DNA of 64,000 nucleotides from Heterodera schachtii (GCA_023374025.1 SIJG01000006.1:1859102-1923101), one strand, 5' to 3'. Numbered from the stretch's first letter, positions 12,750 through 26,956 are shown. Notes: generated from the sequence alone by a model not told the origin. Numbers and translations are program-made.

Positions 12750-15700
12750 TATATTGAAATTACCAGTTAACCTAAAATAATCATGTCAAAATATTTATTA
12801 TTCTATTAATTTCAACATATCATTAATAAAAACGAAATAATAATGTTTCACACCTTTTTCCTTTCATATAGATTAACTACATAAATTATTGCGTTAATAT
12901 CACAAAATTAACCAAATTTTTTAAAATAAATTTAAAAAACAAAAACAAGTAATTTTTTCTAATAAAATGCATTTTTGAATACTTTTTTGGTTCTTATTTG
13001 ATATTCTTTTTAAGCTGCCCGGGTTAACAGCAGACAACGGTGTAATAATTGAAAAAAATGCAATTTTTTGTTAAACAAATTGGAGCTAATTACCTAAAAA
13101 TGCGATAAATTTAAAAGTATTAAAAACTTTTTTGATAAAATATTTTAATAGTCGTTTTTGGTGTTCAGCATGTTGAATTGAACTTTAAATATGAAAATAT
13201 TAATGTAATCCCCCAACATTAATATTATAGCAAAAATTAAAACATATAATGTATGTAAATGTGTAATTAGACCAATAAATAAAAAGAAACCGAAGGCCCA
13301 TACTGTGAAAATACCTCTTATTTAACAGTGATTCCTGTTAAATAAATTCAGCCACCTTTTAAAAGCAATTAATTAACCGAAAATTCAAGATATTTATTAA
13401 TAAAAAATAATTATGGTTGAATAAAAAATCTCTAATTCAAAAACAAATAATACTAAATTCTTTTATCTGCAGCTACCCCAAACTTCAATAAAATTGAATT
13501 ATTAATGCATTAAAACTAAATTTTAAAAGTTAGCCAATCATAAAATATAATAGGGAAAATAAATTCTAAGTTTTATTATAAAATAAATCTCTTTATCACA
13601 TTTCAACATTAATTGTGGGTTAAGTGATAAAAAAAGACAAATAAAAACATAAAATAAGATAAAAATAACCATCTTACCTATAATATTGGTTAGATTTTCT
13701 ATTATAAATATATACAATTTAATAAATGATTGAATAACGAAATTAATGTTGTTTGAAAAAGTATAATGAATAAAAGCAATAATTTCTGACTGGTGCAAAT
13801 AGAATAAAACATTTAAAGTTTAAAAGTACTCACAAGCATCAAATATATTGTCCATATTCGCGCACTCAATATGAATATTTACTTTTACATATTAAGACTT
13901 ACAAGAAAAAATAAATAATTTAATCCGATAAAAAGTTCAAAAATAAATAAAACTAAAAGGATATGCAAGAACCTCGCTACGTTGACGCGCACTAACGAAA
14001 GATGATACAAGAATAATCTTTTAAAAAATGTTTATTTAAAAAAAATAATAATATTTTCGCCAGTTTTACAAAATTAATATTGCAAAACACATTATATGAA
14101 TTTAACCTTTTTAATTATTACTAAAGAATGCGATTAACATAAAAAATAAGTAATTAATAAACCTTTTTTAAAAAAAAAATTAGATTAAAATATTCAGCTA
14201 ATTATGAACTCAATAATTATGGTTAAATAAATTCGAATAAAAATAAAGCTCAATTGCAGTTTACAAAAAATCTAATCAAAGTTTAATTTAAAATATAAAT
14301 TGAAAAACTATTAATGTACAAAAATGGAGAAATTATATTATGAAAGCAAAAACCTTATAGACATTTTAAATAATTAAGTATTTCATTCAGTTAACACTTG
14401 AAGAAAAATAAAATTATAATTTTAAACGAAAGAAACATTAAAATTTCATAAAACTTAAAGACAAAAACAATAAATGTTAAGTAGAAAAATTTATTTAAAA
14501 TGATTTCAATTTCTTGTCTTTGAATTTCGTTTGACATTTAAATATTATGTAAAAAATTTAGCAATAAAAATGTTTTCTTGAATAAAGTAATATTTTGTTC
14601 AATAATTATTATTTGTTGCGTGAATTTACTCGCATTCCATTTCCTTCTCAAAACATTTATTTAACATTGTAATATCGTTTAAATTCTTATTTAAATATTG
14701 TTTTTTTTCTGAATTTCATAAGCGACCACTCCATGCAATCGAAAAGCTGGTCTGTCTAAAAATAAAAGAAAAACAAACTTTTCATTTTTGAGTCTATTTT
14801 TAACATAAAAAACAAAACACAAAAAAATTTAAGTAAAAAAATGATAAAGAAAAAATTACCAAACAAAAACAAAAATAGTTAATTAAATTCGTGGTATATT
14901 TATATTTTCTATAAGATTTGAAATACAATGCTATCACATAATATAGAATTTAAACATACAAAATATTACTAAATTGCAAATGAGTTTTATTTTGCAAGTT
15001 TTAAATTGGAAATATTTTTAAATAATAAAAATATATGAATATATATTTATGTTGTTAATGCTCTTAATAGCTAAAATTCCGGCGAAATTACAATCTAAAT
15101 AATTAAAATGGTAATAAATAGTAAATTTAACATTTCATGATGCAACATAAGTTGACAATTAGTTTTGTATTAGTTGCTCATTCTTTTTGAATTAAATATT
15201 TAACAAAATAAATAAAGTAGGTATAAAATAAATTATAATTAATTAATTTTTTTTTTAAATTTTAATTATGAGTTTTGAATTGTATCATGTATCATATAAG
15301 TAAGTCTTCAAAATAAAGTTTTCTGAAAAAGTCTAATAAAAATATAAAATATAAATTTAAAAATAAAAATTAGCTTCTAATTAAATAATGGATTTACTTT
15401 AAAAATTATTCGTGTAAATGCACAATAATTCAAAAAGTAATCTTTTCTATCACGAATGTAGAAACGCAATTATCTGCATTAAAATTATAATAAATAAATA
15501 TAAAATAAAGAATGAATATTAATAAATAATCTTATTTTTGATATAATTATGATTTAACGGCATTTTTTTACGACACGGGCACAATGACATATGACATATT
15601 TTTTTCTCATCATTTACACGTTACCTTTTCATGAGATTTATTCATACGATAACTAAATCATTACCAATTATAAAATAATAATCAATTCCACAACGAATTT

Positions 15701-16610
15701 TAACTGAATCATTACGATAAAGATGGACACTTGGATCACTAACTTAATCTCATAAATAACAACTTTATAGGCAGCTATTTATAAAATAATAAAGAAAAAT
15801 ATATAATTTTATTAAAATTAATACGACAAATGATTTTTGGTTGAATTATGTTAAGAATATTAAAACAAAATAACATGTTGTTTATATAAATAAAAAATTA
15901 ATTAAAATTATAAACGGTAATTTCTATTAACGTCAAAAATTTTATGTAATTTAACAAAAAATAAGCATAAAAAATAAAAGAAGCATTAAAAATCTTATAA
16001 TTTATCAATTATTCAAAGTATTAAAAATTAATTTTATTCAGTAATTTAAAAATTATATAATATAACTATCATGAGAATTACTAAAAAGAAACTAAAAATA
16101 AAAATAATATGTTTATTTTTTACAACTTAAAAATGATAACATATTTATTGAATGGACTCAGCGATATGCAGACGAATGGATATTATTGGACAATTAATTG
16201 AGCAAATAGTATTTAATTTATCAATTTTAGTGAGAATCAAAGTCGGATCTCAGAAATTATTTTAAATAAGCTACAAGCAGAAAAATTATAATAAATAATT
16301 TTTAAAATATATTAAAAAAATTTCCATTAAATAAATATTAAAAAAGATGTAAAAAACTCACAAATAATGTTTTAATAAATTCAGATTAAAATCAAAGAAT
16401 TATCGTACTATTTTAATTAATATTAAATAAATTTTTATATGACATGGACTACAAATTTATATTCTTAAAAAGGATAATCACATAAGTCTGATAACGAAAA
16501 AACAATACGAAATAAAGTTAATCGTATAATAATCAAAATAAAACAAAACAATGTCAATCAATTAAGTGTTACTCATAAATAACAAAAATTATAATAAGAT
16601 AATTGAAAGA

Positions 16611-17415
16611 ATGGACTCATAAGCTTGAGAAGGCATGTTGAAATCATTAACCAAGTGAAAAATTAAAATTAAAAAAAAAAAAAAAATAAATTTTAGTGTT
16701 ATATGCAAGACAAAGTTTTAAACCATATTGCGATTTAATCGTTTATATATTTTACTTGGATTCCTTTTACTAAATAAATATTTTATAAATTTCATTTTAC
16801 TAAATTAAATTATTTTTTAATTAAAGTTTTTTAATTTCGAGAAACATTTTCAATGAAGCATTATCCAAATATCTAATAGCACATAAAACTATAGAAGTAT
16901 TTCTGGAAATAAATATTTATTTAACGTTTGCCGTTTAGATTAATATTAAATTTCAAAAAAATAAAAACTTTGAAGAGGATAAATAAAAATAATGTTATTC
17001 TTTTCAAGTATAAATAAAAATATGAATTTAAAATTAGAACACAAAAACAATAAATAAATAATCAGAGTCTAGTATGGTCTTAAAAAACACCAAAAAATGA
17101 ATTTTAAAATTTCATAACTAATGAAAATTTGCATAATTTATTAAAAACATTTTAAGACATAAAGGGAAAATTTATTATCTTGAGTATCAATACCTTAATT
17201 TTATTAAGAGTATATTGTTTTTGATATAATTCAAGAAATCAGTAAAAATAGCAGAATTAAATTTTATATGTCATTGTGATATGATTTATTGATTTAATAA
17301 AATAAAATAAATGTATTTAAAATGCAATTTTTAAATAATCAAATGGTCGTTCGAATTAGTAGAATTTACTCTTACAATTAATACAAAAAATATAAAGAAA
17401 GTAATATGATTTATT
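16611..17415. repeat. Long direct repeat, copy B
   Basis: Nearly identical to 1-815. The right boundary coincides with a sharp change from A-rich to T-rich top strand at 17416, so copy B joins two different domains. Differences from copy A are mainly one-base indels, with a few substitutions around 17255-17280. Confidence 0.9.
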
Positions 17416-20400
17416 GCGGCGAAACTTTTTAATGCTCAAAATTCATTTATAAGAAAGGTTATGCTATTTTAAAATTTTTATCAAGATTATTTTTATAAAT
17501 CACACATCTTTATTTTTTTCTAGAACATTTAAATAAACTTTGTTCTTTTCTCAAAAATCTATATTTGATAAATTTGCTTAATTATTATTATATCAATTCA
17601 TAAATAACTTTAGTATAAGAGTTTTTTATTTTAAATGTTTTTTATTAATTAATTCATTTTTCTTAAATGTTTATAAAAAAAAATTGTATTTTTAATAAAT
17701 AACTTGACCAATTATATTCATTCCTTGGTATCGCAACACCGATATTTCCGTCTTTTTTTTCGGCCTTCAATTATATTATTTTTTATGCGAAAATAAATTT
17801 GATTTCTTTGGTTGAATAATTAATTAATATAAGAGCATATCCGTTTCAGTGTTAACTTTTATTTTCATTTATTTGGAGGCGAGAAATTATCCTAACTGCA
17901 GGCATATTTGCCTTTTTTGTCACTATTTTTCATGAATTAAATTGAACGTATGTATTTTTTTATGTTTATTGAGTTAATTATTTTCCCTTTTTTGCAAAAT
18001 TTTTATTAAGTAAAAAAAGAAGTTTATTTATTTTTAATGTAATGTGCAAGTGAGCCAATATGGAAAAATAAGTGTACTTAAATATTAGTCGTGAGCGTTG
18101 GTGGAGCACTTTCGTGTAATTGCGTGGGAGGAGCATTATATTTTTTTTAAATAAAAATAATATTATGGTCTTACTAAAATTTGTTTTTTCTTTGTTTTTC
18201 TTCGTCAAAATCGAATTTTAATTATCATTATTTATTTTTGTAATTATATTTTGAGTTTATTTAAATTTCCTTAAAAATTTCTCAACATTAATTAAAATTC
18301 AACTACATTTTAGGGAAGCATTTGAAATTTTAAAATTTGATCAAAATGTGTTAAGGCTTATAAAGCGAAAAATTATCAAGCATTTATTAGAAAAATTAAT
18401 ACTTTTATAATTGATTATATTATTTTTGCAATTTGATAAAATAAATATTGCTGAAATAAAATTAATATTGTTTTCTTATTTAAATAAAATTATTTGTCAT
18501 CGCAATTGTTGTTGTATTTACATAATTTGGTTTGTTAACCAACCATAGAAAATGTTTATTGAAATTGAATGAAAATGTTTTAAAAAAGGATTTTTTTTTG
18601 CAATTTTCATTAAAATTTCATTAGGAAAATTCTAATTTTTACAAAATATTAAAACAAAAGCTTCTTAAAAGTCACCAAATTGAAGCACCGAAGTTTTAAA
18701 GGGCAATAATTAAAAGTTTAAAAATTATGACTCTTTGAATGGTATATTATTTTCAATTAAAAAAAGTTGAAATTTTAGTGTAATGGAATTTTCTGTATCT
18801 TTCCTCCCAAAAATTAATTAAAAAAGTAAATTAATATAAAATAATTAAACATAGTGGGATAATTATATCCATCCTTTAAAATATATTAATATTCAATAAG
18901 AAATTTAATTATTTATTAATTGATTACTGGAACTTTGATGATTTGTCTGGTGATCGGTGATCCGATTCGGCACTCAATTACAATTCAAAAATTTAACCAA
19001 CCACCTGCTGATTTTTGGTGTTAACAGTGTTTAAATTGGCAAAAGTGATAGCAGAATCATCTTAAAAAAATTAATGTTAAAAAATTTAAAAATATCAATA
19101 AATTTTTAAAAAATGGTTAAAAGATAAATACTACCTTAATTAGCTAATTAAGAAATTTAAATTTGAAATAAATGTAAATTTATGAGAAATTTTTTTGGAA
19201 TTTATTAATATGAAATGCGATTTAAACACATTTCTTTTAATTGTGATTTGAAAAATGCACATTAAATGTGCAAAGGAGATTATTAATTCGATTCCTAATA
19301 AAAAATATTTTATTAAAATTAACATAATGATAAATATTTATAATATAATTTTCTAATTTTATAAAGGATGTCGTACTATATTCTTGGTTTTGTTTTTTAG
19401 TAAATTTAGTATATTTTTTAAATTTTACTTCGTACTAGTTGAAATTTTTATTTTAAAATTTAGTTATTTTGTCAATAACTTTATATTTTCACGACATTGG
19501 TTAAGAATAAGAAATTGTAAAATTTTCGATTTAATTCCTTTGAAAAAATATAATTATGAAACTTTATAAAAATCATGATCATGTTCGCCTTCCCAAATCA
19601 TTTATGCTCCTTTTTTTTAAAATCCTTTCCATTAGTAGAGTAAATAGTTAAATTTTTGAAAATTTTATTATCAAATTAAAATAATTTTTTTTGAATATTC
19701 TATATGCAGGTTCGCTTTGCATTATATAAGTTAAAAATTGCCAAACCTTCTGGAATCGAATATAGCGTTTACGATGCTAAAAAAGCACCTCACAATTTAC
19801 AATAATTACTACAAAAAGTAAAAATAATTTATTGTGGAAAATTGTTAAATAAAAATTTCTAGCACATTAGTCACAAAACGCTTTCCGCCCAAGAACTATT
19901 TAAAAATATAAATTATTTCAAAAAGTTATGAAAACAAAAAAAAAAAATTAAAACAAAAGAAATAAATTATTGCTCGAAACAATTTTTACAATGTAAAGTA
20001 TTTTGTTCTTTTAGAGTAAAATCTTTAATTAATAACAATTAATAGACATATAAAGTATTTTATTTTATAAAAGAAAAGAAAAATAACAAAAAATAATAAT
20101 ATTTGAAATATTTTATATTTATTATACGCTTTCTTTACACATTTATATGCAGCAACTACAAAAATAAAACTACAAATGATTCAATAAAGAAAAAATTACC
20201 ACCTCGGCAGAAAAAGACGGACACATACGCAGCAATTTGGAATAAATAATTGTTTAATAAATTATTTAATGAAAGTAAATTATATCGTGCTATTATGATT
20301 TAATTTAATAAATTCAAAATTAATAAATTATTAAAATAAACAAATTTTTGATCTAAAAACAATAAATCACAAATAGATAAGAAAAAAATATATATATATA

Positions 20401-21841
20401 AAGTTCTGTGAATAATCTGCTAACAAAATTTTATTTAATTAATAATTTGTGATTTTAATCACATTAAATTATCAAAATAACATTTCAACACAAAACATCT
20501 GATAACTTTATGTAATTTGGAATTATAAGAAAACCAAAAAATTATACAGTCTTGACAGTATCTTTAATGAAAACAATTTCCAACATTTATAAATATAACT
20601 TTTTCGAAAATTTGATCATTTTAATAAAATAAAAATATTATCATAATCAAATTAAAAATAATTTTAACTAATTGCGTTTGTATAAAGCATTTTAAAATAA
20701 ATTTTCACTTAAACTATAAAACATCATTTTTATAAATATTAATGCAAAAAAAGGGAAAAAATACTAATTATTCTTTAAAATTCTGTAAAATATTAAATAA
20801 GCTTATAAGTACGATGCGCTATTTTAAAACAATACTAAAGATTCGGATTCGAGAGTTAAATTTATTATAATATAACTTACTTATTTATTGAATGCGAATA
20901 TTGTGGAGAAATTTTTCAGTTATATCATAGGAATTCGCCCCGTTTTTTTCATGAAAATTCATAATTATTTAAAAAATAAAATTAACGATATATTTTTGAT
21001 AATACAAATAAATAAATAAGGAATTGAAATAAAAATTAAATAATAAAAGTAATTATGCCAAATAAAAAACTTTTAAAAATAAAAATTTATTGATGGTTTA
21101 AAAATAAAAAAATATGAAAACAATTATTATTTTGTTATTATTTTTGTTTAAAAATTTCGCCCACCGTTTGCAAATATTTTAATTTTCCAAATTTGCTAGT
21201 ATTTATAAAATGATTTTTCGTTTTCAACTAAATTAATCAGTATAGTGATTTAATAAATTAAAAGGTACTAACATTTAAGCAAATTCTTTATATTTTTAGA
21301 ATTTTTTGAAAATATATTTATATTCTTTAGATCGGCAGATTTGTTAAATTTAAAAATTGCTTATTGTTTAAAGTCTTTTTTTTATAATCAACAAGAATTA
21401 ATGAAGCATTCGGCACGAACAGGCATAGAAGGATGCAGCGACATAGCTGGAGCGGTCGTAATTTAGTTATATTGGATAAAAATTGATTAAATAATATACT
21501 TTTAATATTTTAATAATAATTTATATTTTATATTACATTCATTTTATTTTTTTATATTTTTAATTTTTGTCTGTTTATTTTTGGTTCCAATTTCTATATT
21601 ATGTGTTGTATTTATTTATCGCTAATATATAAAATAAATTAATTTTTTTTTAAAATGTATTCTACATTTATTAAAATTTGCACTTGTTATTATTTTTGAA
21701 TTATCATGAAATTTTCTTTGATCTCTGCGTGGCCGGAGAGGCCGCAATGCGCCGCAAATATTTAATTTAGTTCAATTTTTCAAAGGTTATTTAATTTTCT
21801 GCTTCTTTTTTTTGTTTTCTAATTTGTTATTAAATACATAT
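17416..21841. other. AT-rich DNA with one repeat copy
   Basis: T-rich to about 19740, then A-rich to about 21110. Short ORFs here (for example 17978-18208 minus and 19140-19325 minus) have only composition-driven residues. A less AT-rich island at 18940-19030 is unexplained. The degenerate repeat at 19446-19605 is listed separately. Confidence 0.55.
19446..19605 (+). repeat. Dispersed repeat, copy with CTTCCCAAATCATTT motif
   Basis: The block containing TTTTCACGACATTGGTTA, a TTGTAAAATTTTC stretch and CTTCCCAAATCATTTATG recurs in the same order and orientation at 46260-46390 and 50320-50460. The reading frame is not conserved among the three, so the ORF over this copy is not a gene. Confidence 0.8.
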
Positions 21842-22520
21842 ATGTTAATGTATTCGAAACTGCGCCCTCGTTACGGTAATTTTTTTTCGATAAAACAATA
21901 CTTAAATGTGTCATAAACTCTTTTTTTTGATTTTATATTCATGAAGAGATTAAACATTTAATATTTATTATAATTTTTTACAATATATTTTAATGAAGTT
22001 TTACTCTTATAGATGGTCAACAAATGAGCTAATTATTGTTAAAAATATTTACGCATTTATTTTTAACTGTTTTTCAGTATGATAACAACTAATATTTTGA
22101 TTAATAAAAGATATAAAATATTTTACTGATTTTTATGTTTTTTATGTTTTAGACATTTTGTTAAAATTTTATTTTTTTGAAAGGTTTTTTATTAATTTAA
22201 TTTATTATTTTTACTCCTTTTTATGTGTTGATTTTTTCTATGCAAAATTAATTATTTTAAATTGAATTAATTTTATGTGATTATTAATTAAATAATATTT
22301 TATTCGTTGATGATATTCATTTGTTTTTTTAAATTGTATAATTGATGATTTGCCTGTATATTTTATATTTGTTTTTAAATTTTTTTTATAAGATTATAAT
22401 CATTTAAAATAAATGAATTATTAAATTTACAAAAAAATAAACTCGCTGAATCCTCCTCTATAGACGGCATGCATGACAAAGCGGAAATTTAGGATCAATA
22501 ATTTTTATAAAAATATGCTT
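21842..22520 (+). repeat. AT-rich repeat copy with unoccupied MITE site
   Basis: This segment aligns with 25725-26088 plus 27229-27330, sharing ATTCGAAACTGCGCC, CAGTATGATAACAACTAATA, TTTTTATGTGTTGATTTTTT and the following stretch to ATTGATGATTTGCCTGTAT. The position occupied by MITE 2 in the other copy is empty here: ATTTGCCT at 22348-22355 stands in place of the duplicated target GTTTGCCT. Confidence 0.9.
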
Positions 22521-24070
22521 TATCTTTTAAATATATAGAATATTTATTTAATTTCGAATATTAATAGGAATTTTTTCTGTTCAAATTTATTTCTTGTTAA
22601 TACAAATTTAGTTTACAACCGTAAATCTGTTTTCTATTGCATTTATTAAATATACATGTCTAACAAAACTAATTTTTCCACTCGTCGTTTAAGAAATTGC
22701 AGTGATATTTATCATTCAAATATGGAAATTTATATAGTTTCATTATAATATTACAAATCATATAATTAATTATAAGATTTTAGCGAATTTAACACAGTTA
22801 TAATTATTGATTAATTTTGTTGTCTTTTTAAAATACAATTTTATTACTTATTCAGTTAACAACTGAATAACTCACCTAATCCAAAAATTAAAAAATGCTT
22901 GACGTTTAATATAGGAAAAATAAAGATGTAATGGATAAAACCTATAGATAGTCTTTTAAGAATAAAATAAAAAGCTGATTGACTTAAAAATTTTTATATT
23001 GAGCGATCGCTTTACATGTCTTGCACAATTTTATATATTTTTCTAAAATCTAGGAAAATTTAGAAAAAGCTCTGATAAAAAAAAATTCGTAAAATTTTAA
23101 TAATTATGTCTTAACTTTTTTAAAATAAAATAAAGAATTTTTTAATTTTACGAAATTCTAGAGAAATATTTGTGCAACTAATGACCTTAAGATGGTACGA
23201 CTAAATAAAGTTTGAACAATTTTATAAATTTAAACTACCTTACATTTTAGTATGACCTTAAAAATTTCATTCCTTTCCTTATAACTTTTTCATAAACAAT
23301 AATTTGTAATATTTTGATTTTGTCCTATTTTGAATTTAAAATTTATCTGTTTGAAAAATTTATCTGTTTTGCGGATTAATTTACTACTCTTGATTTTATT
23401 TTAGCTCACTATTACTACTATTTATGTTCAGAAGGGTTAATAATCAAGCATTGTCAATGTTGTTTGAAATCATTTTTGCAGCTACAACAAGCATTTACTC
23501 TATGTCTTAATCCTTTTAAATAGAAATTAATAATTTATATTTATTTTGAAGCAGTAAAAATTAATGCAACATTGATTAAAACTAGCTGTATGTGAAATTT
23601 ATTCTTTTTTAATTCCTTGTATTCTTTTTTATATTAAAAATGTTACTATCTAATATATTCATGGTTATCATCTATTACATTTATTGGGGTATTGGTTTGT
23701 TAGTAAAATATTCATTTTGTTGTAATAGAGGCTACCACGTTGAGTTCCAGAGAAATTGCGTAGTCACATGCGTAGACCTATTTTCCATTATTTTCATATA
23801 CATCCAATTTGCATTTATACTGTTGCTTATAATGCGATATTCGTAAAATAGTAATTTATTTATATACTTTCATGTAATTGGAGTAAAATGTTTTTTTTTA
23901 ATAATAATTGTATTTTTTTAACAATTTCACTTATATTTTTGCAAAATTTGAAAAACATTCAAAATTGCAAATACATTTTTTAGCTGAATTCCGTATGTTT
24001 TGATAATTAATTTTGTAATATTATTTAAATTATAAAATGCATTAAATTATAAAGATAATAATATAGTATC
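22521..24070. other. AT-rich spacer with one coding-like ORF
   Basis: Mostly T-rich, with a mixed patch at 22850-23240. A stretch near 22680-22715 (GTTTAAGAAATTGCAGTGATAT) resembles 47240-47270 and is probably another fragment of the degenerate repeat family. The ORF at 23640-23846 is listed separately. Confidence 0.5.
23640..23846 (+). CDS. Small hydrophobic ORF, unknown (doubtful)
   Basis: An ATG-initiated 68-residue frame with two hydrophobic segments (about residues 3-24 and 46-65) around a cysteine-containing stretch that includes CCNRGYHVEF and NCVVTCVDL. Its base composition is less extreme than the flanks, which is the only argument for coding. No family is recognised, no second exon was found, and hydrophobic frames are expected by chance in T-rich DNA. 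Confidence 0.2.
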   Translation: MLLSNIFMVIIYYIYWGIGLLVKYSFCCNRGYHVEFQRNCVVTCVDLFSIIFIYIQFAFILLLIMRYS

Positions 24071-24076
24071 TTGGTT

Positions 24077-24760
24077 TTAAAGAATTATAAACTGCCTTAT
24101 TTGTTAATTTTTTAAATTAATTTATCTGAATATTAATTTAATATAAAATATTTGTTTTCAAGAAAGTTTTTTTTACTCTTTATTAAAAATTTAAATAATT
24201 TTTTTCTCACATGATCTTATACATATATAAATTTTTTTTCAAATGAGAAATTTAGTTTTGTATTTATTATCAGTGTCATATTTACAATTTTTTGTAATTT
24301 ATAAATTAATATTTTTTTATTGTTATTAATCTCGATACTTCATCATATTTAATTATTATTAATTTCACAATAAAACAATTTGATATTTTATTATGGTATT
24401 TCTTCATAAACAAATTTTAAATTGTCGATTATTAAATTTAACACACATATTAATTTACTTTTTTTGACTATATGGTATTTTATCTGATTCATAAAAGAAA
24501 GAAAGAAAAGATTATCCTAAATTCTTTTTCATGCCTTTTGCAATAATTTTGTATTTATTGTATTTTTTGTAATTTTAACTTAATTCTTGAGCTAATAAAA
24601 TTATTTAAAAAAGTAATTTAAATATATTTTTAGAATATGTTTCTTTATTATGAACAGAAATTTAAAAAGGTTTGTTTTTTTTTGGTTATCCTGAGCAGAA
24701 ATAGCAAATTGTTAAGACCAGCATTCGATTATCGGAACATAATTAAAACAATAAGGCACT
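24077..24760 (+). repeat. Degenerate AT-rich repeat, collinear with 47.6 and 56.5 kb
   Basis: The start (AAAGAATTATAAACTGCC and following TTATTTGTTAATTTTT) matches 47570-47660. Further along, 24285-24500 (ACAATTTTTTGTAA; TTTATTATGGTAT; ATTTTAAATTGTCG; TATTTTATCTGATTCAT) matches 56530-56750 in order. The end, GTTATCCTGAGCAGAAA, matches 56970-56985. Confidence 0.75.
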
Positions 24761-24769
24761 AGAATTTAC

Positions 24770-25724
24770 AATAAATTTCTTAAAATTTACTTAATAACCC
24801 TAATCAATCTAATAAAATTATTTTTCGATTAAATTTAATTCTACTTAAAATAAATTATTAATAAACAAATTTAACTAAACAATATTTGCATACATAACAG
24901 CACTTTACAATTATAATTGAAACAAAATAATATTTAATAAAATATAATATTCAAAAAATTAAATAATAAATGATCTAATAATGCAACTTGACATAGAATG
25001 CGCTTTAATGACCAGTAATAATTTTGAAAAAAAATTATTTTATAATTCACAGATTGAAATGTAATTTATTGGAACTATGCAAAAGTAACTAAAAAATAAA
25101 AATGTTAAGAAAAAAATATAAATTTTATTGAAAATTTAGTAAAAAAACAATGATTAATATAAATAAATAAAGTTTCATAATCCTGGTCCTATGCTGTTGT
25201 GTACTGATCTGCTCTTTCTTGGCACTGTACAAATCAATGTTGGGTTTTTAATATAAATATTATTACAAAAAAAGAGTATTAACTTTTATATGTGGCGAAA
25301 ATAAAAATATAAATGAAATAATAAAACCAATTTATACATTTCATCTAAAAGATCACAATGATAAAGTTTTTAATTATAAACAAATAAATTACTTTTTTCC
25401 TTAAAAATAATATTCGTAAATGAAAAATTATTCTAATTAAATTATTTATACAATAAATTAACCATTAAAAAGGTTAAACTGCTAAACAAATTTGCAAGGT
25501 TCTTTCCAGCAATTGTTCGTGACATTTTTTGATAATTCTTCACCAAATTATATTAAATTGAATATTATTTTTTTTTTATTAAAGAACAAAACAAACATTC
25601 AATAAAATTAAATTTATGAAAATATATAAGTTGATGAAAAAAGTAACTACAAAAATTAAATATTATTAAAAATATGAAATCAAAAAATTTTATATATTTT
25701 GTTGTATGCTTAAATATTAAAAAG
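24770..25724. other. A-rich spacer, nothing firm
   Basis: A-rich on the top strand from about 24690 to 25740. A less AT-rich island at 25185-25245 reads as short open peptides on both strands but has no recognisable protein. No other feature is supported. Confidence 0.5.
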
Positions 25725-26088
25725 TATTCGAAACTGCGCCTCGCTCTCTTAAAGATGGTCAAAAAATGTGATAATTATTGTTAAAAAATTAACACATTTA
25801 TTTTAAACTGTTTTTCAGTATGATAACAACTAATATTTTGATTAATAAAAGATATAAAATATTTTACTGATTTTTTATGTTTTAGACATTGTGTTATAAT
25901 TTGATTTTTTTGAATGGTTTTTTATTAATTTAATTTATTAATTTTACTCCTTTTTATGTGTTAATTTTTTCTATACAAAATTAATTATTTTAAATTAAAT
26001 TAATTTTATGTGATTATTAATTAAATAATATTTTATTCGTTGATGATATTCATTTTTTTATTAAAATTGTATAATTGATGGTTTGCCT
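25725..26088 (+). repeat. AT-rich repeat copy, left part (split by MITE 2)
   Basis: Homologous to 21842-22355 but missing an internal stretch of roughly 125 bases after the shared ATTCGAAACTGCGCC. It ends in the target GTTTGCCT, where MITE 2 has inserted. The repeat continues at 27229. Confidence 0.9.
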
Positions 26089-26613
26089 TAGGGTTAAGCC
26101 CCGAGCCCTCGGGGGGCAAAAAGTCGGGGGCCGGGGACCTCGTGGAGCTCAATTGTCGGGGGTCGGGGCCCCCGATCAGGTAGTGATCAATGAAATTTTT
26201 TAACGAAAAACTCAATTTTTATTTTTAAATTATCGTAAATTTTCCTTTTTTTTCACTTTAATCATCTGATTTCGTTAGTGCCAGCAAGAGTGAGTCCAAG
26301 CTGGTATTTCTAAGAATGTTCTGATTTTGGGGTAGCGACAAAAATTGTTCTGATTTCTTAAATATATTTATAATTTTGAAATTTTATGGCATAATGTCAC
26401 TATTTTTCAAGAAATTTTAAGGTCTGTCGCAAAATTTATTTGATCTTTTGATCCCGAATTTACTGAAATTTGTCCTTATTTCTAAGATTTTCCTATTTTC
26501 AGGCATCACCTAAACTTTTTAAATTTTTTCTGATTAATGTTTTATTTCGCTGGTTTTTGAGAAAAAAAAACTTTAAAATAGCCATTTTTATCCCAATTTT
26601 CAATTTTTTTTTT

Positions 26614-26639
26614 CCGGCGGCATCTATCGGCACCGCCGG
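26614..26639. repeat. GC-rich palindrome
   Basis: Arms CCGGCGG and CCGCCGG surround a centre containing CTATCGGCA. This copy has one change (CATC for CGCC) in the left arm. Confidence 0.9.
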
Positions 26640-26746
26640 TTCGCAAAAGCTTTGTTCTTAAAAATTTGGCTCAAAATCGCGCAAAAATTGGTCATTTTTG
26701 GTGAAAATCTGTGGGCAAAATGAACTCAAATTTTCAAAAAATTCTC

Positions 26747-26772
26747 CCGGCGGCGCCTATCGGCACCGTCGG
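26747..26772. repeat. GC-rich palindrome
   Basis: Starts CCGGCGGCGCCTATCGGCAC and ends with GTCGG. It is followed by the same sort of AT-rich module as the other copies. Confidence 0.9.
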
Positions 26773-26930
26773 CCCTAAAATTTAATAGCATTTTGATCAA
26801 ATAAATTGTAAAAATTTACTAATTTGAAAAATGTTGCTAAATTTTATTATTTTTGACCATTAAATCTTATTTTTCGGCCTTCGTGTTCATATTTTGAAAA
26901 ATAACCGATCGGCACCATGGTTTTGGGGGG

Positions 26931-26956
26931 CCGGCGGTGCCGATAGGCGCCACCGG
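26931..26956. repeat. GC-rich palindrome, inverted
   Basis: Starts CCGGCGGTGCCGATAGGCGC and ends CACCGG, reading the opposite way to the two copies upstream in the same MITE. Confidence 0.9.

Larger units (their letters stand above)
7521..16610. other. 9-kb AT-rich desert
   Basis: T-rich on the top strand up to about 9060, then A-rich to 16610, with short T-rich islands near 12060-12440 and 14500-14720. ORFs are short and composed mainly of K, N, I, F, L and Y, as this base composition gives by chance. Recognisable structures are a tandem duplication (10448-10613), a ~50-bp dispersed pair (10199-10247 and 12497-12547) and a GC-containing hairpin (12716-12749). A short less AT-rich island at about 13975-14000 has no identified function. 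Confidence 0.6.

Noticed and set aside
13538..13798. 86-residue hydrophobic minus-strand ORF
   Set aside because: Mirror case in A-rich DNA; composition explains it and no homology is recognisable.
19384..19569. ORF in a dispersed repeat
   Set aside because: The homologous copies at 46.3 and 50.3 kb have indels that break the frame, so it is not a conserved protein.
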